A stretch of DNA of 44,294 nt. Origin: an uncultured Bacteroidaceae bacterium (GTDB taxonomy: Bacteria > Bacteroidota > Bacteroidia > Bacteroidales > Bacteroidaceae). This document shows, piece after piece, positions 18,181-27,527 of the stretch. Every line of letters begins with the position of its first letter. The stretch's first letter is position 1. The position numbers were made by a program, and so were the translations under genes. The notes under the pieces are model-generated. The model was not told where the DNA came from, ran no database searches, and saw only the letters and a program-made list of their open reading frames with translations. The DNA is taken from the NCBI GenBank assembly GCA_905234745.1, contig CAJOJD010000002.1, positions 73,343-117,636 of the forward strand, in the 5' to 3' direction.

Positions 18181-18858
18181 ATGACACAGAAAAATAATGA
18201 ACTCCTTGAACTTGAGGAACTCAAGACCGCCTATAACCTGATGGACAAGAGGCTTGACGGTCAGGAGATAGTGTCCGATGAGCAACTCCGCAAAGTAATG
18301 GAACGCCGGCTGACGGGTGTACGTTCTACCGTCAAAGGATATGTTATAGGTATAAACCTGATAGCTGCCCCGATAACGGTATTGTGGTTTCACTTTGATA
18401 ACAGACTGACAACAGACAATATCATCGGCCTGAGCATTTTATGGGTTGCTTCGTTGCTGTTCGGATTCTTCTTCCTGAGAAAAACCGGCAGGACCATATA
18501 TGCCGATTATGATATGACTACCGTATGCGCAATGGATGCAAAGTATCAGAAACTGCTCAAATGGTACATATACGCCACCGCCATGTATTGGATGGCATTC
18601 ACTTTCATCACCGCCCTGTTTGACATCATTTCACTAAACAATTTTTCATTGGCCCATCTAATAGTATGGCTGGTGTTGTTTGCACTTGTGATAGGTGTCA
18701 GTATCGGAGGATTCAAATTGGGACGTTTTATCGTAAAAAGTGGTCCCGTAGATCCTATGACCGGAGAGCACAAAACCCCCAAATGGTTCTTTGTGGTAGT
18801 ATTCATCATACTCCTAATCTTTATCGGACTGAAACTGCTGCGCATCTTCACAGCATAA
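18181..18858 (+). CDS. Membrane protein partnered with the ECF sigma factor, probable anti-sigma
   Basis: A 225-residue protein with about 60 soluble N-terminal residues (NNELLELEELKTAYNLMDKR and a following charged helix) and four hydrophobic segments near residues 58-75, 83-100, 128-160 and 162-180, with a fifth near 200-222. The soluble head followed by membrane helices, together with a 12-bp gap to the sigma factor gene, suggests it sequesters the sigma factor at the membrane. It has no recognisable zinc-binding anti-sigma motif (HxxxCxxC), so the role rests on context. The stop codon overlaps the left arm of a REP-like pair. Confidence 0.7.
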   Translation: MTQKNNELLELEELKTAYNLMDKRLDGQEIVSDEQLRKVMERRLTGVRSTVKGYVIGINLIAAPITVLWFHFDNRLTTDNIIGLSILWVASLLFGFFFLRKTGRTIYADYDMTTVCAMDAKYQKLLKWYIYATAMYWMAFTFITALFDIISLNNFSLAHLIVWLVLFALVIGVSIGGFKLGRFIVKSGPVDPMTGEHKTPKWFFVVVFIILLIFIGLKLLRIFTA

Positions 18859-18923
18859 CACATTAGGGTCAGACCCCTTTGTGTCATGTCGTGACACAAA
18901 GGGGTCTGACCCTAATGTGTTAT
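18855..18923. repeat. REP-like perfect inverted pair between convergent genes
   Basis: Perfect 32-bp arms (18855-18886 and 18892-18923) around a 5-base loop, tgtcg. Each arm holds the core AGGGTCAGACCCC and the outer box TTTGTGTCA, and each arm is itself close to a 29-bp palindrome (ACACA-TT-AGGGTC-A-GACCCC-TT-TGTGT). The element reaches into the stop codons of both flanking genes. Expected to form a very stable hairpin in either transcript. Confidence 0.9.
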
Positions 18924-20197
18924 CAGCGTTTGTAGCCCTCCAGGTTAGCCTTCACAGTCTCCCACTTGTAGTAGGGACCCTGGTAAGGCTCCAGACCGCG
19001 AAGCAGACGCTCCTGCTCCTGATACAGGAACTTTACAAGCACGTCACCCTTCTTGTTGCGGTAGAATATGATCTGAAGGTTACTGCCCATGGGGATGTTC
19101 CAGAATCCCAGCCAACGGTCGCAGATCTCATCGGCAGGAATGCGCTCTCCTACGCCCTCAATACCCAGATAACTCACCAGAGCCATAAGCGGGTAATCAT
19201 GGCCGAAACGCAGGTCGGCAGCATACTTGCCGGTGGCGATGCACTCATCGGCCTTGGCTACGATATCCTCGACGCATGACTGTGCCATGGGAACGCGGTC
19301 ATCACCCGACTCAACCGAGTTGCAGTGGCCAGTGTAGAGAGAAACGTTGCTCTGTGCCCAACGCTTGTAAAGGGCGTCAAAGGGCAGGAAACGGAACAGG
19401 TTGTCCTCTATGTCAAAATCCTCGGCTATGATGGCCGTACTCCAGATATTCTCGGTAAAGCTTCTGGCGCTCTTGATGAACGTACGGGCTCTGGGAACAT
19501 CGGTAAAGATAAGGGGGAATGCGCCTAACGTATCATCGGGAAGATCACGCAAAGCCTCTCTTGCCGCTCTTGATGCGGCCGATGATTTACGCTGCCATCC
19601 GCTCTCGTTATCCAGATAGGCCATGAACTTCTCGCCGGTATCAAGGTAGAAGAATATCTTGGGATTCTGGCGTACAAGCGATGTGGTGAATGCGTTCATA
19701 CTGATAAGACAGCGCTGAACGGTGCTTCCGAAAGCACGCACCTGCTTGTTACCCTTGAAAACCTCGGGATAGCGCTTGTACATACGCTCTGCAATGGCCG
19801 TATGCTCGCGGACGCCTTTCTGCGTCAACCTGCCGTCCATTCCGTCATATGAAGCCAATACCTTGCGGGCGGCCACAAGCAGGGAGTCTCCTCCGGGAGT
19901 CAGAATGCCCAGCTGCTGGGCCGTATCCAGCACGGCAATAAGATTCTCATATGAACTGCCGCCCCAGTTGGAACGTGATCCGTGACGGCCGTAGTGGCTG
20001 ATATAAAACGGCTTGTAGCCCTTGGGGGGCTTGGTATCATGAATCTCCTTGAATTCGTACGAGTTGGTGTTGTTACCTGCACGCGTGGGGTCCTCCTTGA
20101 GGGCACGTACGGCATCCTCCGAAATATGGGCCTGAGCAAATGCTGCACTGAAGCCGATAAACAAAGCGCAAAGTAAGGTTAGTCCTCTTGATCTCAT
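18923..20197 (-). CDS. Secreted histidine-type acid phosphatase (phytase/MINPP-like clade)
   Basis: Periplasmic or secreted member of histidine phosphatase clade 2, hydrolysing phosphomonoesters such as inositol phosphates or sugar phosphates. After a signal peptide (MRSRGLTLLCALFIGFSAAF..AQ) the phosphoacceptor motif SHYGRHGSR appears near residue 70, and the proton-donor segment RFGHDYPLMAL near residue 335 has GHD rather than the HAE of MINPP enzymes. Conserved GKYAADLRFGHD and GSNLQIIFYR support the fold. I start at ATG 20195-20197; a TTG three codons upstream is less likely. The precise substrate is not readable. Confidence 0.87.
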   Translation of the reverse strand: MRSRGLTLLCALFIGFSAAFAQAHISEDAVRALKEDPTRAGNNTNSYEFKEIHDTKPPKGYKPFYISHYGRHGSRSNWGGSSYENLIAVLDTAQQLGILTPGGDSLLVAARKVLASYDGMDGRLTQKGVREHTAIAERMYKRYPEVFKGNKQVRAFGSTVQRCLISMNAFTTSLVRQNPKIFFYLDTGEKFMAYLDNESGWQRKSSAASRAAREALRDLPDDTLGAFPLIFTDVPRARTFIKSARSFTENIWSTAIIAEDFDIEDNLFRFLPFDALYKRWAQSNVSLYTGHCNSVESGDDRVPMAQSCVEDIVAKADECIATGKYAADLRFGHDYPLMALVSYLGIEGVGERIPADEICDRWLGFWNIPMGSNLQIIFYRNKKGDVLVKFLYQEQERLLRGLEPYQGPYYKWETVKANLEGYKR

Positions 20198-20232
20198 ATA
20201 GCACAATAATTAGTTAGTTTATATACAGAGTA

Positions 20233-20240
20233 CAAATATA
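20233..20240 (-). promoter_or_regulatory. -7 promoter box for the histidine phosphatase
   Basis: Minus-strand TATATTTG fits TAnnTTTG and lies 35 bp upstream of the start codon, in the gap to the divergent OmpA-family gene. Confidence 0.5.
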
Positions 20241-20285
20241 AAAAAGAAGATGCAATAAAGGGGTATTAAATGAGTTATATTATTG

Positions 20286-22274
20286 ATGAAAACCATCTCA
20301 GCCGGCAATAAAACAGTTTTGCTGGCCCTGTTGTGTCTGCTTTGCAGCTGCGGGGCCGAGATCAGTCTGCGCAAAGGTGACCAGCGCTATGCCTTAGGTG
20401 AATACACAGAGGCGGCATCTTACTACAAGAAAGCCTATGCCGGAACCCCGTCGACCGAGAAGGAACTGCGTGCAGAGACAGCCTTCAAACTGGGCGAATG
20501 TTACCGCCGCACCAACTACGTGCCACGCGCCCTTGCAGCCTACAAGAATGCCATCCGATACCATTATCCCGATTCTGTAGTCTACCGTTATATGGCCGAT
20601 ATGCTCCGACTGGACGGCAAGACGGCCGAGGCCGAGAAGAATTATCAGATTGCCCTTGAGCATGATCCCGATGATATCCTGGCACAGAACGGTCTGGAAT
20701 CATGCCGGCTCATTCAGGACTGGAAGGACAACCCCACCCGATACATAGTCAAGAAGGATCCCGTAATGAACGGCCGCTACAGCGACTGGTCACCGGTTTA
20801 CGGCAGTCAGGAGTATGACGTGCTCTATTTCACAACATCCCGCAAGGAATCCGCCGGCGAGGAACTGAACCCCATCACCGGAATGAAGAACTGTGACATT
20901 ATGGTGTCACGCAAGGATGACAAGGGAAAATGGAAAAAACCGGAGTTTGTCGAAGGAGGCCTGAACACTGAGTTTGAGGACGGCACCTGCGCCCTTAGCC
21001 CCGATTTCTCCACAATGTACTACACCTATTGTGCATCGGACCCTCAGCAGCCCCGCCCGGCAGCCATATACAAATCATCCAGAAGTGATGCCGCATGGGC
21101 AGCCGGCACGCCGTTCGGCAGCTCCAAAGACTCGGTCTACAATTACGCCCACCCCACCGTCTCACCCGATGGCAACTGGCTCTACTTTGTATCCGATATG
21201 GACGGCGGTTACGGAGGAATGGACATCTGGAGAATCCCCATCTCAGGCCGTCTGATAGGAGCCGAAAACCTGGGCCCCGATATCAATACACCGGGAAACG
21301 AGATGTTCCCCATGTTCCGCAAGAACGGAGAACTCTATTTCTCGTCAAACGGTCATCCCGGAATGGGCGGTCTGGACATATTCTGCGCCGTCAGTACCAG
21401 TGACTCGACTTGGACCGTAACCAATCTTGGCACACCTGTAAACTCCATTTCCGATGACTTTGGAATGACCTTTGAGGGTGATTACACACGCGGATTCTTC
21501 AGTTCAAACCGTGGCGACGCCCGCGGACGCGACCATATCTATACGTTTGAGCTCCCCGAAACCGTACATAACATAATAGGTTGGGTATATGAAAAGGATG
21601 GCTATGAGTTGCCCGATGCCCTTGTCTACCTGATAGGCAATGACGGAACAAACCTCAAACTCAATGTCAGGGATGACGGCTCGTTCACGCAGCGTGTCAC
21701 CCCAGGTGTAAGTTACCTGCTGCTCGGTACAGCAAAAGGTTTCATGAACTACAAGCAGGAGATGACGGCCGACAGCACCAATCAGGACAGGGAATATGTA
21801 CTTCAGTTCCCGCTCTCGTCAATATCAAAGCCTGTGCTCATAGACAATATCTTCTTTGATTACAACAGCGCCGCCCTGCGTGCGGAATCGGCCGAATCCC
21901 TGGGTGAACTCGTACAACTGCTCAACGACAACGCCGGCGTGACCATCGAGATAGGTGCCCATTGCGACTATAAGGGTGATGACGAGTACAACCGCCGCCT
22001 ATCGCAGCAGCGTGCCGAGAGCGTTGTGGAATACCTGATTAAGAACGGAATCAAGAAAGACCGTCTGACAGCCCGCGGTTACGGAGAGTCACAACCCAAG
22101 ACCATAAACAAGAAGGCTTCAGAGCAGTATGATTTCCTGCCCGAGGGTACGGTACTTACCGAGGAGTTCATTCTGAGTCTGCCTCAGGCCCAGCAGGATA
22201 TCTGCAACCAGTTGAACCGCCGCACCGAATTCCGCGTGATACGCACCACTTACGGCCTGTTCGGAGGCAATTAA
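20286..22274 (+). CDS. OmpA-family lipoprotein with TPR, PD40 propeller and CRD (PorE-like)
   Basis: A 662-residue lipoprotein (lipobox ending at Cys22 in LLCSC). Domains in order: TPR repeats (about 25-145, with GDQRYALGEYTEAASYYKKA and AEKNYQIALEHDPDDILAQN); a WD40-like/PD40 beta-propeller (about 160-430, with HPTVSPDGNWLYFVSDMDGG and ELYFSSNGHPGMGGLDIF); a carboxypeptidase-regulatory domain (about 435-525); and a C-terminal OmpA peptidoglycan-binding domain (about 535-655, with AHCDYKGDDEYNRRLSQQRA). This order is that of PorE of the type IX secretion system, but the same order occurs in other Bacteroidetes OmpA proteins and no other T9SS genes are here. Its end overlaps the convergent methyltransferase stop by 4 bp. 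Confidence 0.85.
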   Translation: MKTISAGNKTVLLALLCLLCSCGAEISLRKGDQRYALGEYTEAASYYKKAYAGTPSTEKELRAETAFKLGECYRRTNYVPRALAAYKNAIRYHYPDSVVYRYMADMLRLDGKTAEAEKNYQIALEHDPDDILAQNGLESCRLIQDWKDNPTRYIVKKDPVMNGRYSDWSPVYGSQEYDVLYFTTSRKESAGEELNPITGMKNCDIMVSRKDDKGKWKKPEFVEGGLNTEFEDGTCALSPDFSTMYYTYCASDPQQPRPAAIYKSSRSDAAWAAGTPFGSSKDSVYNYAHPTVSPDGNWLYFVSDMDGGYGGMDIWRIPISGRLIGAENLGPDINTPGNEMFPMFRKNGELYFSSNGHPGMGGLDIFCAVSTSDSTWTVTNLGTPVNSISDDFGMTFEGDYTRGFFSSNRGDARGRDHIYTFELPETVHNIIGWVYEKDGYELPDALVYLIGNDGTNLKLNVRDDGSFTQRVTPGVSYLLLGTAKGFMNYKQEMTADSTNQDREYVLQFPLSSISKPVLIDNIFFDYNSAALRAESAESLGELVQLLNDNAGVTIEIGAHCDYKGDDEYNRRLSQQRAESVVEYLIKNGIKKDRLTARGYGESQPKTINKKASEQYDFLPEGTVLTEEFILSLPQAQQDICNQLNRRTEFRVIRTTYGLFGGN

Positions 22275-23623
22275 CTGATGGAGTTCCTTATCCTCCACTC
22301 CTGAGGATACATGTTGTTGGCGCGGTTGCCTATGTTCTTGGCAAATCCCAGAGGTATATTCTTATAAGTAAGCAGCACTATGCCGCGGGGAGCATCCTCC
22401 AGTCTTACTGCATCGCAATGCAGATAGGCAAGCGCCTGCTGTCGTGTAATCTCAACATTAATGAATGCGTCACGGTTCAGGGCGGCACTCATGGCAAGAG
22501 CGTGAGCCGGAACCCAGTCGCGTCCCTTCATCACAGCCACCTCGATACCCGGCACAAGAGCATAGAGTTCCTGTCCCACCTGCCACATATCGTCGGCCAG
22601 GGCCGATGGCAACGCATAAATGGATTCACCCTTAATAAAGTACTCATAATCTCCGCTGAGCCATGTCCTGCACTCTGCAGGAACCTTTGGATCTGCCTTG
22701 AAAGGCCTGCCTTTCAAAGAAATCTGAGCCCCCGCGGGTTTACGCAGCAGACAAAGGAAAAAGCCTTCACCACGGGTCTTATGCTGCATGAAATGGTACA
22801 CCGGCAGATTGTCATCGGTCAGTGAACCCAGGATATTCCATTCCGGATCGGGGTTCAGGTCTACCGGCTCAGCACCGTACTTGTCCATGATCCAGCGTAC
22901 ATTGTCCTCATCCTCCTGACGGTTGAACGTGCATGTGCTGTATATCAGACAACCGCCCGGTTTCAGGGCCGGCCATATGTCATCTATTATCTCACGCTGA
23001 CGTGCGGCACACATCTCCACGTTGCCTATGCTCCAGTCACGCACAGCCCCCTCATCCTTGCGGAACATACCCTCGCCCGAGCAGGGTGCATCGACCGCAA
23101 TAATGTCAAACAACAGGCTTGATCCGCCTATCTGTTTGGGAGAGTTGCAGGTAACCATCGTTCCGGGACGACCCCACTTTACCATATTCTCGGCAAGTAT
23201 CTGTGCCCGGGAGCGCTGGATCTCGTTCGATACGAGCAGACTGCCCTCCGGCAGCACCTGTGCCAGCAGGGTCGACTTGCCTCCGGGTGCCGCGCAAAGG
23301 TCAAGCGCACGCACAGGGCCGTTCACACATTTCCTTAGCGCCTGGGCAAGGAACATGGACGATGCCTCCTGCACATAGTAACAACCCTGATGAAGCAGCG
23401 GGTCCATCGTAAACTGAGGTCTGTGATCCAGATAGACGGCATTGTCCATCCACAGGACATGGCCATCGGCCCTGCTTTCAAGTGACTCAAGGACAAGGTT
23501 CCGGGTATCGGCAGCCTTGGAATTGAACCTTATGCTTACCTCCGGTTCCATAGCCAGAGCCTGGAGCAGAGCATCACGCTCACCCAGCGGTAACATGTTG
23601 ATAAATTCCTCCGGTAACTGCAT
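22271..23623 (-). CDS. rsmF: rRNA cytosine-C5 methyltransferase, RsmF/NOL1-NOP2-Sun family
   Basis: SAM-dependent enzyme making 5-methylcytosine in rRNA. Motifs in order: [19 protein letters not shown], the SAM site [40 protein letters not shown] (catalytic PC motif) and [19 protein letters not shown] (nucleophilic Cys in TC). A C-terminal segment of about 150 residues ([20 protein letters not shown] and later [20 protein letters not shown]) corresponds to the RNA-binding PUA-like part of RsmF, which separates it from RsmB. 450 residues. The rsmF symbol is by similarity; the exact rRNA position modified is not known. Confidence 0.88.
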   Translation of the reverse strand: MQLPEEFINMLPLGERDALLQALAMEPEVSIRFNSKAADTRNLVLESLESRADGHVLWMDNAVYLDHRPQFTMDPLLHQGCYYVQEASSMFLAQALRKCVNGPVRALDLCAAPGGKSTLLAQVLPEGSLLVSNEIQRSRAQILAENMVKWGRPGTMVTCNSPKQIGGSSLLFDIIAVDAPCSGEGMFRKDEGAVRDWSIGNVEMCAARQREIIDDIWPALKPGGCLIYSTCTFNRQEDEDNVRWIMDKYGAEPVDLNPDPEWNILGSLTDDNLPVYHFMQHKTRGEGFFLCLLRKPAGAQISLKGRPFKADPKVPAECRTWLSGDYEYFIKGESIYALPSALADDMWQVGQELYALVPGIEVAVMKGRDWVPAHALAMSAALNRDAFINVEITRQQALAYLHCDAVRLEDAPRGIVLLTYKNIPLGFAKNIGNRANNMYPQEWRIRNSIS

Positions 23624-23696
23624 ACCTTATCCCGATTTTACCGCGAAGGTAAGCCAAAAAATCAGTATATTCGCAGACAATAAAAAGGAAAAACTG

Positions 23697-24491
23697 ATGA
23701 AACAGTATCTCGACCTGCTTGACAGAATTCTCCGTGAAGGAGTGCAGAAAGGTGACCGCACCGGAACCGGCACGATCAGCGTGTTCGGACACCAGATGCG
23801 TTTCAATCTGGAGGAGGGATTTCCGCTCCTTACCACCAAGAAACTGCACCTTAAATCCATCATTTACGAGCTGCTCTGGTTCCTTGACGGCAACACCAAT
23901 GCAAACTGGCTGCAGGAGCGCGGAGTACGCATCTGGAACGAGTGGGCCGATCCCGACGGCAATCTGGGCCACATCTACGGCTACCAGTGGCGCTCATGGC
24001 CCGATTACGAGGGAGGTTTCATAGATCAGATATCCGAGGCAGTAGAAACAATCAAGAACAACCCGGATTCCCGCCGCATAATCGTGAGCGCATGGAACGT
24101 GGCAGACCTCAAGAACATGAATCTGCCGCCCTGCCACGCATTCTTCCAGTTCTACGTAGCCAACGGACGCCTGAGCCTTCAGCTTTACCAGCGCAGCGCC
24201 GACTGTTTCCTGGGCGTACCTTTCAATATCGCATCTTATGCACTGCTCACCATGATGATGGCACAGGTGACCGGACTCAAACCCGGTGATTTCATCCACA
24301 CCACGGGTGACACCCACCTCTATCTGAACCATCTGGAACAGGCCCGTCTACAGCTTACACGTGAGCCGCGTCCGCTGCCCAAGATGATAATCAACCCCGA
24401 TGTCAAGAGCATATTCGACTTCAAGTATGAGGATTTCCAGCTTGAGGGATATGACCCGCATCCGCATATCAAAGCCGACGTTTCCGTATGA
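23697..24491 (+). CDS. thyA: Thymidylate synthase
   Basis: Converts dUMP to dTMP using methylenetetrahydrofolate. The chosen start (ATG 23697, [15 protein letters not shown]) gives the standard 264 residues; the frame is open further upstream but that part lies over the methyltransferase gene. Visible motifs: [27 protein letters not shown], catalytic Cys in [33 protein letters not shown] and [17 protein letters not shown]. An AAGGA-like sequence and TATATTCG precede the start. The stop overlaps the DHFR start by 4 bp (ATGA). Confidence 0.98.
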   Translation: MKQYLDLLDRILREGVQKGDRTGTGTISVFGHQMRFNLEEGFPLLTTKKLHLKSIIYELLWFLDGNTNANWLQERGVRIWNEWADPDGNLGHIYGYQWRSWPDYEGGFIDQISEAVETIKNNPDSRRIIVSAWNVADLKNMNLPPCHAFFQFYVANGRLSLQLYQRSADCFLGVPFNIASYALLTMMMAQVTGLKPGDFIHTTGDTHLYLNHLEQARLQLTREPRPLPKMIINPDVKSIFDFKYEDFQLEGYDPHPHIKADVSV

Positions 24492-24976
24492 TATCAATAA
24501 TTGTCGCTATAGCCCAGAACGGGGCAATTGGTTATAAAGGGGACTTGATCTACCACCTGAGTGCAGACCTGAGACGTTTCAAGGAACTCACAACAGGCCA
24601 TACCGTAATCATGGGCCGCAAGACATTCGAGTCACTGCCCAAGGGCGCCCTGCCCAACCGCCGCAACATAGTCCTTACCCGCCAGAAGGGAGTGTCATTC
24701 CCGGGAACCGAGGTCTATTCATCAATCGATGAGGCATTGAGCAAATGCTCACGTGACGAGAAGGTCTACATCATGGGCGGAGCACAGGTGTACACTCAGG
24801 CTCTCCCTATGGCCGATGAGTTGGAAATCACACTTGTTCATGACTCACCCAAAGAGGCCGATACATTCTTCCCCGAATTCGGGAATGACCCCAGCTGGAA
24901 CCTTATAAACCGTGAGGATCACGATCCGGATGAGAAGAATCCATTCCCCTACTCGTTCCTGACATACAGAAGATAA
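24488..24976 (+). CDS. folA: Dihydrofolate reductase
   Basis: Reduces dihydrofolate produced by thymidylate synthase, directly supporting the upstream gene. The 162-residue product has the usual start [20 protein letters not shown], the substrate Asp in [16 protein letters not shown]-binding [15 protein letters not shown] and NRRNIVLTR, and the second motif [14 protein letters not shown]. The ATGA overlap with thyA indicates translational coupling. Confidence 0.97.
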   Translation: MISIIVAIAQNGAIGYKGDLIYHLSADLRRFKELTTGHTVIMGRKTFESLPKGALPNRRNIVLTRQKGVSFPGTEVYSSIDEALSKCSRDEKVYIMGGAQVYTQALPMADELEITLVHDSPKEADTFFPEFGNDPSWNLINREDHDPDEKNPFPYSFLTYRR

Positions 24977-24979
24977 AAC

Positions 24980-25010
24980 AAGAAAGGCCCCTGAAACAGA
25001 GGCCTTTCTT
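24980..25010. terminator. Bidirectional terminator between folA and the ExbD operon
   Basis: AAGAAAGGCC (24980-24989) pairs with GGCCTTTCTT (25001-25010). An A-rich stretch on one side and a T-rich stretch on the other allow it to act for both converging transcripts. Confidence 0.85.
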
Positions 25011-25029
25011 ATTTATGAACGAATTAACG

Positions 25030-25503
25030 TCAGTCTTTATTCTCCTTAGAAGCAGAATAGACAATGTTCAGAGCACGTGCCTTACGAAGCTCCTGCTTAA
25101 CATCGGTTACGATACCCATCTGAACGCCCTTGTCTATCTTAAGAGACATCTTCATGAAGGGCTTATCCTTCTCAAACATGCTCTCACGCTCTGCAACTAC
25201 GAACTCACGGATAGCCTCCGGCTCAGCAAAATACTCATTAAGCTGAATACGGGGAGCGGCACCGTAGATAGCACGATACTGCTTGGAGGGAGGACCGATG
25301 TAGATATGTGACACCAGTGATTTCCTCTCAAGTTTCTCGATCTCTGAACCACCTGTAGGGGTCTTGACCTGAACCTTTACCTCAACATCACGCATGGATG
25401 TTACCATCATGAAGAAGAACAATACGGTAAAGATAAGGTCCGGAAGTGACGAAGTATTCAACTCCGGCATTTCTCTCTTTCCATTACTTCTGAATTTACT
25501 CAT
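25030..25503 (-). CDS. ExbD-family biopolymer transport protein (second ExbD)
   Basis: Proton-channel partner in a TonB-ExbB-ExbD energy transducer driving outer-membrane receptors. A short cytoplasmic start (MSKFRSNGKREMPELNTSSL) is followed by one membrane helix, PDLIFTVLFFFMMVTSM, with the essential Asp near its start, and a periplasmic domain ending in KIDKGVQMGIVTDVKQELRK. 157 residues. The start overlaps the stop of the other exbD gene (ATGA). Confidence 0.92.
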   Translation of the reverse strand: MSKFRSNGKREMPELNTSSLPDLIFTVLFFFMMVTSMRDVEVKVQVKTPTGGSEIEKLERKSLVSHIYIGPPSKQYRAIYGAAPRIQLNEYFAEPEAIREFVVAERESMFEKDKPFMKMSLKIDKGVQMGIVTDVKQELRKARALNIVYSASKENKD

Positions 25504-26099
25504 TGCGCAGTACCATATTGTTTAGGTTCAGCCTCCGAAATCTTGTTGGAGTACACACCCTTTACTACAGATTGCTCTGTTTCATCACACTCGGAGAATT
25601 TCTTGCCATAGGTCTTTCTGGCCCAGGCATCTCTCAACTCAGTATAAGCCTTTGACAGCTCATGCTGGACTTGGAAATAAATCTCGTAATTGGTGGTACG
25701 GTCTGTCTGAAGTGAAATCACATGCTTAACCGTTGTGACCACTACGCCGTAACCCTCAATGTCATATTCCTCATGGATAGGAAGGTTGATGTTATCGTCG
25801 GGGTTTGCAATGAACTCCTTGGCGATATCCTTCAACTCTGAGATTTCAATTACGCGGTTTATTACACCATTCTTGACAAAGATCTCGTTGTTCTTGTTGA
25901 CCTGGACCGTCATTACGTTACGCTCCTTGATCTTCATCTCCTGCTCTACTGCATCAGGATCCCACTCAGGAAGACGACGGGAGAGACCCGAGTCAGTGTC
26001 CATTGAAGTGGTCACCAGGAAGAATATCAACAGGATAAACGAGATATCTGCTGTCGAAGACTGGTTAAGTCCGGGAACTTTTCTCTTTCCTTTTCCCAT
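25500..26099 (-). CDS. ExbD-family biopolymer transport protein (first ExbD)
   Basis: ExbD homologue with membrane helix STADISFILLIFFLVTTSMD carrying the proton-relay Asp, followed by a longer periplasmic domain than its neighbour (199 residues in all). The C-terminal 50 residues (ELRDAWARKTYGKKFSECDE onwards) extend past the usual ExbD fold and are typical of the paired Bacteroidetes version. It lies 24 bp after the small membrane protein gene. Confidence 0.92.
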   Translation of the reverse strand: MGKGKRKVPGLNQSSTADISFILLIFFLVTTSMDTDSGLSRRLPEWDPDAVEQEMKIKERNVMTVQVNKNNEIFVKNGVINRVIEISELKDIAKEFIANPDDNINLPIHEEYDIEGYGVVVTTVKHVISLQTDRTTNYEIYFQVQHELSKAYTELRDAWARKTYGKKFSECDETEQSVVKGVYSNKISEAEPKQYGTAQ

Positions 26100-26123
26100 A
26101 ACTCTGATTATTCTATCGTTTGC

Positions 26124-26618
26124 TTATCTTCTTGCTTTGAATACACCAAGCATAGAAAGGATTGAGCACAATACTGATACAACCACGAGGCCGTAGATAG
26201 AGTACAGACATACATCTGATATCTGCAGCTCCCATGCGGTTTTTACAAGCTCTCCGTCACCCTTGCGGACAGGAGTGGTGCTTGACAGGAAGTAGGAAAC
26301 AACCAACAGGGCGAAAGTAAACAGGAATACCCAACCGGCAAAACCTGTCCTCTGCTGACCCTTGGTCTTTGTCTTCATATTTCTGAAGGCATTCACGATA
26401 CCGAATCCAAGCACTGACAGGACGCATATACCAACGAGGGCATAGAGCCATATCAGCAACAGACCTGTATACTGAGGATCTGTCAGATTCTTACCATTCA
26501 AGTAGGTGGTATTTCCGTAACCGACGCCGAAGAACATAACCAGTACTACGGCTGAAAGTACGAAGAGAATACCCAGAGCCCACTTTGAAGCCTTTATTTG
26601 TTTATTCTCAGTTTTCAT
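26124..26618 (-). CDS. Small membrane protein of the ExbB/ExbD operon, function unknown
   Basis: A 164-residue protein with four hydrophobic segments (about residues 12-32, 50-72, 92-112 and 138-158) and a short basic tail. It is not similar to ExbB or ExbD. It lies between exbB (12 bp) and the first exbD (24 bp), a position conserved in Bacteroidetes energy-transducer operons in my recollection, suggesting an accessory part of the complex. That role is inferred from position only. Confidence 0.75.
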   Translation of the reverse strand: MKTENKQIKASKWALGILFVLSAVVLVMFFGVGYGNTTYLNGKNLTDPQYTGLLLIWLYALVGICVLSVLGFGIVNAFRNMKTKTKGQQRTGFAGWVFLFTFALLVVSYFLSSTTPVRKGDGELVKTAWELQISDVCLYSIYGLVVVSVLCSILSMLGVFKARR

Positions 26619-26630
26619 AATCGGTTTTAA

Positions 26631-27464
26631 TTACTTTTTGAACTTCAGGTTGTACTTCATGATGATGTCGAGCAGAGATACAGAAGAATCCTCCATATCT
26701 GTGTTAAGTGCCTCGACCTTACTCAGAATGTAGTTGTAGAATACCTGAAGAATAAGAGCAACGATAATACCGAAGATAGTTGTGATAAGAGCCACCTTCA
26801 TACCGCCGGCAACAACGTTAGGAGAAATATCACCAGCCTTCTGGATGTCATCGAATGCCTGTACCATACCGATCACAGTTCCCAAGAATCCGAGTGAAGG
26901 AGACATTGCTATGAACAGGGTAATCCATGAGAGGTTCTTCTCAAGGTTTGAAGCCTGAACGCTACCGTAAGAAACTACTGAACGCTCAACTACGTCAAGA
27001 CCCTCGTCGATACGCATCATACCCTGATAGCAGATTGAAGCTACAGGACCACGTGTATCGCGGCAGATTGCCTTGGCACCTTCAACATCACCAGCCTCCA
27101 AAGCTGCCTGAATGTCCTCAAGGAGCTTCTTGCTGTTGATCTCAGAAAGGCTGAGGAAAATGATACGCTCGATGCAGAGTGCAAGACCGAAAATCATAGC
27201 TACGGCAACGAGGGCCATAAAGCCGGCGCTACCTTCAATGAACTTAACCTTGATTGTCTTGTGAAGACCCTCACCCTCTACTTCATCGTCAGCTTCGGGA
27301 GCTACGGCTTCTACATCTTCATCAGCAGCTGCGATTGAATCAGCAGCAGCCTCGTCCTGAGCAACCTCTTCTACAGCAGTTGCTTCATCCTGAGCATTGA
27401 TTGTCTGGTTCACTCCGAAAGTAAGGAGGCCCATCATTGCAACGAATGCAAATACCTTTTTCAT
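26631..27464 (-). CDS. ExbB/TolQ/MotA-family proton channel protein
   Basis: Inner-membrane channel subunit that uses proton flow to energise TonB. Unlike classical ExbB it begins with a cleavable-looking signal peptide (MKKVFAFVAMMGLLTFGVNQ, then TINAQ) and an acidic Ala/Glu/Asp-rich stretch at about residues 25-66. Three membrane helices follow: AGFMALVAVAMIFGLALCIE, then SWITLFIAMSPSLGFLGTVI with the conserved Gly-rich motif, then KVALITTIFGIIVALILQVF. 277 residues. It is the first protein gene after tRNA-Ser on this strand. Confidence 0.92.
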   Translation of the reverse strand: MKKVFAFVAMMGLLTFGVNQTINAQDEATAVEEVAQDEAAADSIAAADEDVEAVAPEADDEVEGEGLHKTIKVKFIEGSAGFMALVAVAMIFGLALCIERIIFLSLSEINSKKLLEDIQAALEAGDVEGAKAICRDTRGPVASICYQGMMRIDEGLDVVERSVVSYGSVQASNLEKNLSWITLFIAMSPSLGFLGTVIGMVQAFDDIQKAGDISPNVVAGGMKVALITTIFGIIVALILQVFYNYILSKVEALNTDMEDSSVSLLDIIMKYNLKFKK

Positions 27465-27527
27465 TTGAGATAATTTTTAGTTATTGGTTATATTAATTGT
27501 TTCAACTAGTAATCAGTTTCAAATCCG

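Noticed and set aside
23442-23696. Long N-terminal extension of thyA
   Set aside because: The frame is open but lies over the start of the methyltransferase gene in antisense; family length and start motif place thyA at 23697.
24488-24600. Loss of the conserved Trp in DHFR
   Set aside because: The position (Y in LIYHL) is variable among Bacteroidetes DHFR; the catalytic Asp is present.
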